Shown piece by piece: positions 6,739 through 13,876 of a stretch of DNA of 28,113 nucleotides (its first letter is position 1; the number at the start of each line of letters is the position of its first letter). The stretch comes from CAZVPF01 sp964628195 (GTDB taxonomy: Bacteria > Planctomycetota > Phycisphaerae > Sedimentisphaerales > Anaerohalosphaeraceae), in NCBI GenBank assembly GCA_964628195.1, contig CAZVPF010000039.1, positions 1 to 28,113 on the forward strand. Direction: 5' to 3'. Both the position numbers and the translations under genes were made by a program. The notes under the pieces are model-generated. The model saw only the letters and a program-made list of their open reading frames with translations. It did no database searches and was not told the DNA's origin.

Positions 6739-7746
6739 ATGTTAAAAGCCGATCAAAAAGACAGCACCCCTGATGTATTGTGTCCAAATATGCCCTGGCA
6801 GGATCGGCCTAAAGGGTGTAAAGATGTTGTCTGGAGGTATAACAACAATCCTGTTATCGTTCCGGACTCGCCTGAATGTGCCGACAGCATTTACAACAGC
6901 GCGGTGGTTCCCTATGACGGCGGGTTTGCCGGTGTGTTCAGGGTCGATGACAAATGCAGGAATATGAGAATTCACGCCGGTGTGAGCAAAGACGGCATGA
7001 ATTTTGAGATCGACGAAGAGCCTATAGAGTTTGTATGTGAGGATGAGGAAATTCTAAAAAGCACCGAGGATTATGATCCGAGAGTCTGCTGGATCGAGGA
7101 CCGTTACTATATAACCTGGTGCAACAATTATCATGGCTATACGATAGGGGTTGCATACACATACGATTTTGATAAATTTTACAAACTTGAAAACGCATTT
7201 CTGCCGTTCAATCGCAACGGCGTTTTATTTCCGAGAAAAATAAACGGTAAATTCATAATGCTCAGCAGGCCAAGTGATACCGGACATACGCCGTTCGGTG
7301 ATATTTTCCTCAGCCAGAGCCCGGACATGGAGTTCTGGGGCCAGCACCGTCACGTTATGTCCCCGAAGGGTGGAATGGTAACATGGGAGAACACCAAGAT
7401 CGGCGCAGGGCCTGTACCTATTGAGACCGATGACGGCTGGCTGATGTTTTACCACGGCGTGATCAATACATGCAATGGTTTTACATACAGCATGGGTGCT
7501 GCGATACTCGACCTTGACCAGCCCTGGAAGGTGCTTTACCGCTGTAAACCTTACCTGCTGACTCCCCAGATGTATTACGAGCGTATCGGCAACACACCTA
7601 ACGTGGTATTCCCCTGTGGTTCGCTTTATGATGAAAAAACAGGCAGGATTGCTATTTATTACGGCTGTGCGGATACGGTTACCGGGCTGGCTTTCTGCAG
7701 GGTCGACGAAGTTGTCCGGTTTATTAAAGAAAATTCAGAACTGTAG
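6739..7746 (+). CDS. GH130 beta-mannoside phosphorylase-like enzyme
   Basis: 335 residues with no signal peptide, so cytoplasmic; AAGGAG precedes the ATG by 8 bp. The five-bladed propeller pattern and family blocks are clear: NNPVIVPD near 36-43; YDPRVCWIEDRYYITW (112-127) with the likely general acid Asp113; RNGVLFPRKINGKFIMLSRP (159-178); TKIGAGPVPIETDDGWLMFYHGV (about 219-241, Lys220 and His239); AAILDLDQPWKVLYR; NVVFPCG; and IYYGCADTVTGLA near the end. The basic residues that bind phosphate in GH130 phosphorylases (Arg159-Asn160, Lys220, His239) appear present, which favours phosphorolysis to alpha-mannose 1-phosphate over hydrolysis. Linkage and acceptor cannot be read. Its neighbour is a symporter gene, which fits intracellular breakdown of an imported mannoside. 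Confidence 0.88.
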   Translation: MLKADQKDSTPDVLCPNMPWQDRPKGCKDVVWRYNNNPVIVPDSPECADSIYNSAVVPYDGGFAGVFRVDDKCRNMRIHAGVSKDGMNFEIDEEPIEFVCEDEEILKSTEDYDPRVCWIEDRYYITWCNNYHGYTIGVAYTYDFDKFYKLENAFLPFNRNGVLFPRKINGKFIMLSRPSDTGHTPFGDIFLSQSPDMEFWGQHRHVMSPKGGMVTWENTKIGAGPVPIETDDGWLMFYHGVINTCNGFTYSMGAAILDLDQPWKVLYRCKPYLLTPQMYYERIGNTPNVVFPCGSLYDEKTGRIAIYYGCADTVTGLAFCRVDEVVRFIKENSEL

Positions 7747-7840
7747 TGAAATCCAATCGGTTTTCGGCGGTTAAATTTTCGGTCGGAAGCGGCATTTCGC
7801 TGCATTAAATAATTCCATTTTATCAATTGAAGGACGTGCT

Positions 7841-9634
7841 GTGGCTCTGCATTGGGTTGATATATCCATAATATGTCTGTATATAGTTGGTGTTGTGTTT
7901 GCGGGGATGATTCTTTCACGCAAGGCATCCGAAAACATAGGTTCTTATTTCCTCGGCGGCAATACTATTCCGTGGTATATGCTTGCGATCTCCAACGGTT
8001 CAAGCATGTTTGACGTAACCGGCACGATGTTTGGGGTTTACGTCTTGTTTACTTACGGACTTAAGAGCACATGGTTTCTGTTCCTCTGGCCGGCATTTAA
8101 CCAGATATTCATGATGGTCTACATTTCAAAATGGATAAGGCGTTCGAATGTTCTGACCGGCAGCGAGTGGATAAAGACCAGGTTCGGGACAGGAACCGGC
8201 GCCGAGCTTTGCAGCATAAGCATAGTTGTGTTCGCTTTATCCAGTGCCGTTTGCATGATTGCGCTTGCGTTTGTGGGGATTGGCAAATTCGCTTCAGTTT
8301 TTTTTCCGTGGGACATTCCTCCGCAGCTTTACGCATTCATATTCGTAGGTGCCACAACAGTTTATGTCATCTTCGGCGGGATGTACAGCGTAGTGCTTAC
8401 CGATATCCTGCAGTATATAATGATGACCATAGTTTCAATATGCATAGGTTTTATCGCGATAACAAAGGTTCAGCCGGGAATGATATCTTCGATAGTTCCC
8501 GAAGGCTGGGGCGATATATTCTTTGGGGCGAAACTTGGACTTGACTGGTCGTCCCGGCTGCCTGCGCTTAACGAGAAGATTGCCTCAGAGGGGTTTGTCT
8601 GTTTTTCGTATGTTATTTTGATGGCTTTATGGCAGGGCGTTTTTAAAAGCATGGCCGGCCCCGGCCCGAATTATGACATGCAGCGTATTCTTGCGACCAG
8701 GTGCCCCCGCGATTCGGCCCTGATGAGCGGCTCGTCCTCGATTTTCGTAATGTTCCCGAGATATTTTCTTATGGCCGGCATAGCCGCGCTCGCGTTCGGA
8801 TATTTTATTCCTGAGCTTCGTGAGATGGGCCCTGATGTCGACTTCGAGCAGATAATGCCGATGGTGATCGGCAGGTTCCTGCCGGTTGGCCTGGTGGGTG
8901 TTATGCTGGCCGGGCTGCTGGCTGCTTTTATGAGCACATTCGATTCGACGGTAAACTCGGCGGCGGCGTATCTTGTCAACGATATCTACAAGAAATATAT
9001 TTCAAAAGAAGCGCGGCAGTCAACTTATGTTCTGATAGGCTATGCTTCTTCGATAATAATTGTTGTCATGGGTATCCTTTTCGGAATGTATTCTAACTCA
9101 ATCCTTCAGATAATGCTTTGGCTTATCGCTGGTTTGTACGCCGGCTTTGCTCCCCCGAATGTAATAAGGTGGCACTGGTGGCGGTTTAACGGTTACGGTT
9201 ACTTTGCCGGCATGATTTCGGGAATAATCATGGCAATTGTTTATCCGAGGATGTTTCCTGACCTGACGGCGATAAACGCTTTTCCGTTCATTTTCTTCGG
9301 CAGCGGGATTATAGCGATAATCGCAAGCTTGATGACAAAGCCTACCGATGAGAAAGTTCTTATAGATTTTTACCGCAGTGTCAGGCCGTGGGGGTTCTGG
9401 GGGCCTGTACGGAAAAAAGTTATCGAGCAGGACACTGACTTTGAAACAGGAAACAGCATGGGCCATACCGTAACTGCCCTGGCCACGGGAATCGTATGGC
9501 AGCTTTCCATTGCAGCAATTCCAACTTATGCAGCTTTTAAGATGTGGAAAGGCATGCTTGTCTCAGCAGGTGTGTTCCTGGTTTGTTCGGCAATACTAAA
9601 AATTACCTGGTATGACAGGCTGGAGAGGAATTAA
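7841..9634 (+). CDS. Sodium:solute symporter (SSS family), first copy
   Basis: 597 residues from a GTG start at 7841, with GAAGGA ending 6 bp upstream. The product is hydrophobic with about 13-14 membrane helices. It begins WVDISIICLYIVGVVFAG and continues with YFLGGNTIPWY, the SSS pattern after helix 1, then SSMFDVTGTMFG. The TM8-like segment LLAAFMSTFDSTVNSAAAYL carries the Ser/Thr cluster expected at the Na2 sodium site. The cytoplasmic tail contains TKPTDEKVLIDFYRSVRPWG, a feature it shares with the second symporter of this window. The substrate is not deducible; lying between the GH130 gene and the SGNH esterase gene, it probably imports a mono- or oligosaccharide. Confidence 0.93.
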   Translation: MALHWVDISIICLYIVGVVFAGMILSRKASENIGSYFLGGNTIPWYMLAISNGSSMFDVTGTMFGVYVLFTYGLKSTWFLFLWPAFNQIFMMVYISKWIRRSNVLTGSEWIKTRFGTGTGAELCSISIVVFALSSAVCMIALAFVGIGKFASVFFPWDIPPQLYAFIFVGATTVYVIFGGMYSVVLTDILQYIMMTIVSICIGFIAITKVQPGMISSIVPEGWGDIFFGAKLGLDWSSRLPALNEKIASEGFVCFSYVILMALWQGVFKSMAGPGPNYDMQRILATRCPRDSALMSGSSSIFVMFPRYFLMAGIAALAFGYFIPELREMGPDVDFEQIMPMVIGRFLPVGLVGVMLAGLLAAFMSTFDSTVNSAAAYLVNDIYKKYISKEARQSTYVLIGYASSIIIVVMGILFGMYSNSILQIMLWLIAGLYAGFAPPNVIRWHWWRFNGYGYFAGMISGIIMAIVYPRMFPDLTAINAFPFIFFGSGIIAIIASLMTKPTDEKVLIDFYRSVRPWGFWGPVRKKVIEQDTDFETGNSMGHTVTALATGIVWQLSIAAIPTYAAFKMWKGMLVSAGVFLVCSAILKITWYDRLERN

Positions 9635-9652
9635 AGTCCTATAGGCGATTCA

Positions 9653-10894
9653 ATGAAGATACTTATTCTTTCGCTTTTACTATTTTTACAAATAAGCTCT
9701 CAGGCAGCAAACTCTCAAACAGTCTGCGAATCTAAGGGTTACGATCTACCTGTTAGAGAAAGGTCGGTTGTTAACCTGGGGTCTCTTACAAGAATACAAA
9801 AGGTTCTGAAGAAAGCAGGATCAGGCAAAGATATCTCCATAGGCGCAATCGGCGGTTCGATAACCATGGGAGCTCTGGCTTCAAAGCCCGGCAAGAGGTA
9901 TATAAACCTTACGGCAGACTGGCTGAGCGAAAAATACCCTCAAATTGAAGTGAGTCTCTACAATGCCGGAATCGGTGCGACAGATTCAAAATTTGGGGCA
10001 TTAAGGCTGGAGAAACATTTATTAAAGTATAAACCCGATATAGTTATCGTTGAGTATTCAATAAACGATTCAGCAAACGAAATCGCCGAAGAAACATTTG
10101 AGGGTCTTATACGGCAACTGCTCAAATCTGAAATTGAACCTGCTGTGATTATTCTTTCGATGATGAACGCATACGGCAAAAACGTTGAAGAAAAGCATCT
10201 GCCGACCGCTGTACATTATCAAATTCCAATGCTGAGTTTCAGGTCTGTGTTTGAGCCTCTTTTGGCTAATAATGTTATCAAGCCTGAACTTATCCTGGCA
10301 GACAGTGTACATCCAAATGACCAGGGCCATAAAGCAGCTGCTCAAATAGTTACTCACTTCCTGGCAAAGGCTTCAAATCTTTCCTATAAAAAAGGTTATA
10401 GTGACAATGTTCTGCCCGGCCCCTTGTATTCAGACGAGTTTGAAAATGTGGAGTTTTTTGAAGCGGGTGAGATTGAGGTGCAAAGCAATCAGGGCTGGTT
10501 TTTGAAAGATCATTCACAAAGTGCAAAGCAGCCCTGGAGACTGCACGGCAGAGTTTTGTTCGAGAAAGTTTATAACGCCCAAAAGCCCGGAGCCGAGCTT
10601 GAATTTGAATACACCGGTTCTTTTCTTGCTCTTACCTACTGGAAAGAAAAAGCAGACATGGGCAGGGTCAAGGTTTTTATAGACGGCAAAGAACAGGCAC
10701 TTTTGGACGGCTGGGGGCCGCAGGAATGGGGCGGTTATGCCCAAACAGATATTATCGGAGGAGGATTGCCGCTGTCAAAACATCATGTTCGTATTGTTTT
10801 ATCATCAGAAAGTAATCAAAATAGTAACGGAAGCAGCTTCGAGCTGCTGACATTCGGATTTGGAAAAGGAAACAATACAGGAGCTGCTTTATGA
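9653..10894 (+). CDS. Secreted SGNH/GDSL-type esterase with C-terminal accessory domain
   Basis: 413 residues with a signal peptide (MKILILSLLLFLQISSQA). The SGNH blocks are visible: IGAIGGSITMGA with nucleophile Ser69; YNAGIGATDSKFG with the oxyanion Gly around 106-108; VEYSINDSANE with Asn138; and DSVHPNDQGH with Asp217 and His220. Residues about 250-405 form an extra beta-rich domain (GELEFEYTG-like strand GAELEFEYTGSFLALTYW, then VKVFIDGKEQ), probably for carbohydrate binding. Proteins of this build deacetylate plant or algal polysaccharides; acetyl-mannan or acetyl-xylan would suit, but specificity is inference. The stop overlaps the next start by ATGA, so the two genes are translationally coupled. 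Confidence 0.85.
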   Translation: MKILILSLLLFLQISSQAANSQTVCESKGYDLPVRERSVVNLGSLTRIQKVLKKAGSGKDISIGAIGGSITMGALASKPGKRYINLTADWLSEKYPQIEVSLYNAGIGATDSKFGALRLEKHLLKYKPDIVIVEYSINDSANEIAEETFEGLIRQLLKSEIEPAVIILSMMNAYGKNVEEKHLPTAVHYQIPMLSFRSVFEPLLANNVIKPELILADSVHPNDQGHKAAAQIVTHFLAKASNLSYKKGYSDNVLPGPLYSDEFENVEFFEAGEIEVQSNQGWFLKDHSQSAKQPWRLHGRVLFEKVYNAQKPGAELEFEYTGSFLALTYWKEKADMGRVKVFIDGKEQALLDGWGPQEWGGYAQTDIIGGGLPLSKHHVRIVLSSESNQNSNGSSFELLTFGFGKGNNTGAAL

Positions 10895-12459
10895 ATAATA
10901 TGATATGTATAACCTTTATCACGTTTATAACTTTGAATTTATTTGCAATGAGCAATCCCGAGCCGGACAGCCGCAGGTCAAATATTGACTATAGTAATTC
11001 AAAATATTATTTCAATGGAAGCATCTCGCAGGAGGTGCTGGAGAATTATCTTTCGAGGTCAATTCATTATTGCGGCATAACGATTGGCAGCCCCGAAGGC
11101 GGTTCCGAATGTTTTGAAGATGACCTGAGAGTGATAAAGAAAACCGGTGTTAAATATATAAGCAGGGCGGCATTTGCGTGGGATGTCCCTGCTGATGACG
11201 ATGCTCATTTCAGGCAGGCCGAGCAGCGGGCCGGGAGGATACACGAGGTCGAACCGGATATCATTCTCGAAGCAGATATCTTCGAGACGGTGTACTCTTC
11301 CAAATCTCCGGAATCGTCCAACCGTGATTTCAGTACCAGCGGTGTGGAAGATGTCAAAATTCCGGCTTTTGCTTTCCGGGAATTCGGTCTTGAGCCGGAA
11401 GAAAGAACATTTCGTTACGAGGACATGATCTATAAGGACGGCCTGTGGCGGAACCGCTGGTGTCCGGGCGCCTCGGTGCCGGACCTGACACGGATGGAGG
11501 CAAAGCTCTGGGTTTTCTACAGGGCTAAAAGATATATCGACGCCGGTTACGAGTCAATTCAGCTCGGCCAGATACAGTTGTTTGCCGCCCGCGACCCCCA
11601 GTATAAGCACATGGCAGAGATGATGGACAGAATCCGCAGGTACGGCCAAAAGCACGCAAGACGCAACTATGTAATGATAAGCGGTCATGTAAGCCTTGAC
11701 AGCCCCAATGAGATTGTCAAGGACGGCAAAATACTGATAGACTTTCTGCCTTTCCCGCTGCGCCTGAAAGGCAACGCCGCCGCCCCCCTGCATGCCTGTC
11801 TCGAGATGGGGTATATCGATTCGGTTTACGACAAAAAGATAAGCGGCATTCATCCTGCCGGCTGGAAATGTGAAAACCTGCCCAAGCTGCTAGAATTTGA
11901 CAACTACTACAATAACCTTACCAGCCCCGGCACAATATTCCCGTGGGGGACCGATGAAATGACCTGGTTTGCCAATCTGCCTAAGGATTACCGTGACGAG
12001 TTTTTGAAATATTCATGGGACTGGATTTGGAAACATGCTCAAAACAGCTACCTCAGCATGCCGGGTCGAAGGGTCTGCAGGGTGCCGGTCTATGAGCAGA
12101 GCAACCCGATTACGACCATGTATTACTGCAACAACAAAAGCAAAGCATGCCCCAGCGGTTTCGGCCAGGAAGATGTTATAAAAGAAATATGGTCAAATCC
12201 GAACTACCAGGACAACACAAAAAGGCTTATATTGCATCTTGATGATGGTGAAACAGTTCAGGGGGTAAGACTTCCCGATATGTCGGAGGATATCCCCGTC
12301 GAGACCATGAAGGTCTACTGGATGGCTTACGGTGGTTTTGCATCACCTCAGGATCGCGCAAAGGCCAAAATGATCATCGAAAGCGGTGATAAGAAAATGT
12401 TGGAAGAATTCAAACTGGACGAGAGCTTTAAGAGAGAAGCGGAACTTTTACGTAAATAA
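10891..12459 (+). CDS. Secreted member of the unassigned barrel-like family (divergent copy)
   Basis: 522 residues, AGGAG 7 bp before the ATG and an ATGA overlap with the esterase gene. The signal peptide spans about residues 1-20. Residues about 44-435 match the second domain of the protein at 2779: NYLSRSI, YISRAAFAWDV, RYIDAGYESIQLGQIQL (214-230), HARRNYVMISGH, ILIDFLPFPLR (281-291), CLEMGYIDSVY, WGTDEMTWF, GFGQEDVIKEIW. Compared with both other copies it has lost conserved His at two sites: HLGQI/HMGQI has become QLGQI (Gln224) and DFH has become DFL (Leu286). It also carries a C-terminal extension of about 85 residues rich in charged helices and no dockerin or lipid anchor. Presumably a periplasmic or secreted glycan-active or glycan-binding protein. 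Confidence 0.7.
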   Translation: MNNMICITFITFITLNLFAMSNPEPDSRRSNIDYSNSKYYFNGSISQEVLENYLSRSIHYCGITIGSPEGGSECFEDDLRVIKKTGVKYISRAAFAWDVPADDDAHFRQAEQRAGRIHEVEPDIILEADIFETVYSSKSPESSNRDFSTSGVEDVKIPAFAFREFGLEPEERTFRYEDMIYKDGLWRNRWCPGASVPDLTRMEAKLWVFYRAKRYIDAGYESIQLGQIQLFAARDPQYKHMAEMMDRIRRYGQKHARRNYVMISGHVSLDSPNEIVKDGKILIDFLPFPLRLKGNAAAPLHACLEMGYIDSVYDKKISGIHPAGWKCENLPKLLEFDNYYNNLTSPGTIFPWGTDEMTWFANLPKDYRDEFLKYSWDWIWKHAQNSYLSMPGRRVCRVPVYEQSNPITTMYYCNNKSKACPSGFGQEDVIKEIWSNPNYQDNTKRLILHLDDGETVQGVRLPDMSEDIPVETMKVYWMAYGGFASPQDRAKAKMIIESGDKKMLEEFKLDESFKREAELLRK

Positions 12460-12487
12460 ACAGGACTTTTTTATCACAGGTGTAATT

Positions 12488-13828
12488 ATGTTTAGGACTA
12501 CAGGATTGTTTTTGATTACCGGTCTTTTGGTTTTTTTAAACGGATGTACTGAACAGAAAAAGACTGAAGGGATGAGCAGCAATTTAACGGATATTTCCGA
12601 GAAGTATTATTTTGACGGAAGTATTTCGAAAGATGTACTGAATAATTATCTTTCAAGGGCGGTAGTGCAGGGTGAGCTTTGCCATACCGAAGATGATGCG
12701 GAATTTTACGAAAACATACGAATGCTCAGAAACATCGGGGCGAAATTCATCAGGAGGGCTGCATTTGTCTGGACGCCTTTAAGGTCGGAAGAAGAGCACT
12801 TCGAGATTGTTAAAAGAAGGGCCGAACAGGCATTGCAAATAGACCCTGAATTTCTTCTTCAATGCAGTATATATGAAGCGATTTTTCACAGCAGCAACGA
12901 ACTTAGTGATCATGGGCTTGATCATATACCTGTACCTGGTTATGTATTTGAAGAATTCGGACTTCCCGTAGAAAAGCGTAATTTCGACTATTACGCCATG
13001 CTGTATGACGAAAATAAGATGACTGAGAAGGACTATCTCTATCACGACCACTGGGTCAAAGGAGCTTCCGTACCCGATTTGGCCTCCATCGAAACACAAA
13101 TGTATTTCTACTATCGGGCAACAAGATATATTGATGCCGGCTGTGAATCAATACATATGGGGCAGATACAGCTTATGAATGACAACGACCCCGAAAACAG
13201 GATTTGCTACGAACTGTTTGATCGGATTAGAAAATATGCCCGCAAAAACGCCCGCCGCCGCTTTGTGTTATTTGATGCGCACGTACCAGCTTCCCACGGC
13301 AGCGGCAAACCGCATGGTATCATAAACGAGCAGGGCAGGCTCTTATTTGACTTCCACAGTTTTCCGCTCAGGCCTAAGGAAATATGCGGTCAGCCCTACC
13401 ATGCCGTTCTTGAGGTCGGCCATTATGATGCGATATATCAAAACAGTATGGGCGGGATTGCCCCGAGCGGCTGGAAGTGTGAAGCCCTGCCTTATTTAGT
13501 GGAGTTCGATAATTCTGACGTATCTAATCCTGGTGTTTGCGGTGGTGAAGAATGGTGGTGGCCTTGGGGCTGGGACGAAACCTGCTGGTTTGCCCATTGT
13601 TCAAATGAATATCGTAATAATTGGTTGAGATACGCTTATAGGTGGATAAAAGAGACCGATCCCGGCGTAGGCCACTTGGCAATGCCGGGCTATATTACGA
13701 TAGCGCCTGACCCGATAGGAGATATATGGGCCTACAGGCTGAATACAAAATCCGAGGCATGTCCCAAGGGATTTGGCCAAGAGGAGACGGTCAAAAAGTT
13801 ATGGCAGGGTGAAATGAGGAAACCTTAA
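12488..13828 (+). CDS. Lipoprotein member of the unassigned barrel-like family
   Basis: 446 residues from the ATG at 12488. An upstream in-frame start at 12386 would overlap the previous gene by over 70 bp and hide the signal peptide, so I reject it. MFRTTGLFLITGLLVFLNGC is a lipoprotein signal with lipobox LNGC (Cys20), indicating lipid anchoring in a membrane. The remainder matches the other two copies at 2779 and 10891, keeping RYIDAGCESIHMGQIQL, RLLFDFHSFPLRPKE, VLEVGHYDAIYQNSMGG, PSGWKC, LVEFDN, WGWDETCWF and GFGQEETVKKLW. Unlike the middle copy, it has the His of HMGQI and of DFH. It ends soon after the conserved KKLW block without a tail domain. Family function is unknown to me; a glycosidase role is inferred from context and conserved acidic residues. 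Confidence 0.75.
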   Translation: MFRTTGLFLITGLLVFLNGCTEQKKTEGMSSNLTDISEKYYFDGSISKDVLNNYLSRAVVQGELCHTEDDAEFYENIRMLRNIGAKFIRRAAFVWTPLRSEEEHFEIVKRRAEQALQIDPEFLLQCSIYEAIFHSSNELSDHGLDHIPVPGYVFEEFGLPVEKRNFDYYAMLYDENKMTEKDYLYHDHWVKGASVPDLASIETQMYFYYRATRYIDAGCESIHMGQIQLMNDNDPENRICYELFDRIRKYARKNARRRFVLFDAHVPASHGSGKPHGIINEQGRLLFDFHSFPLRPKEICGQPYHAVLEVGHYDAIYQNSMGGIAPSGWKCEALPYLVEFDNSDVSNPGVCGGEEWWWPWGWDETCWFAHCSNEYRNNWLRYAYRWIKETDPGVGHLAMPGYITIAPDPIGDIWAYRLNTKSEACPKGFGQEETVKKLWQGEMRKP

Positions 13829-13876
13829 GGTTATTTTGACCTTATTAAAAGAACAAAAGAAAGGCAATTTCTGGAG

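Noticed and set aside
8131..8544. Plus-strand 137-codon frame inside the first symporter gene
   Set aside because: Lies wholly within a well-supported membrane protein in another frame and has Arg/Cys/His-rich composition typical of an out-of-frame shadow.
12386..12487. Upstream start of the lipoprotein gene
   Set aside because: It would put 34 charged residues in front of a perfect lipoprotein signal and overlap the previous coding region.
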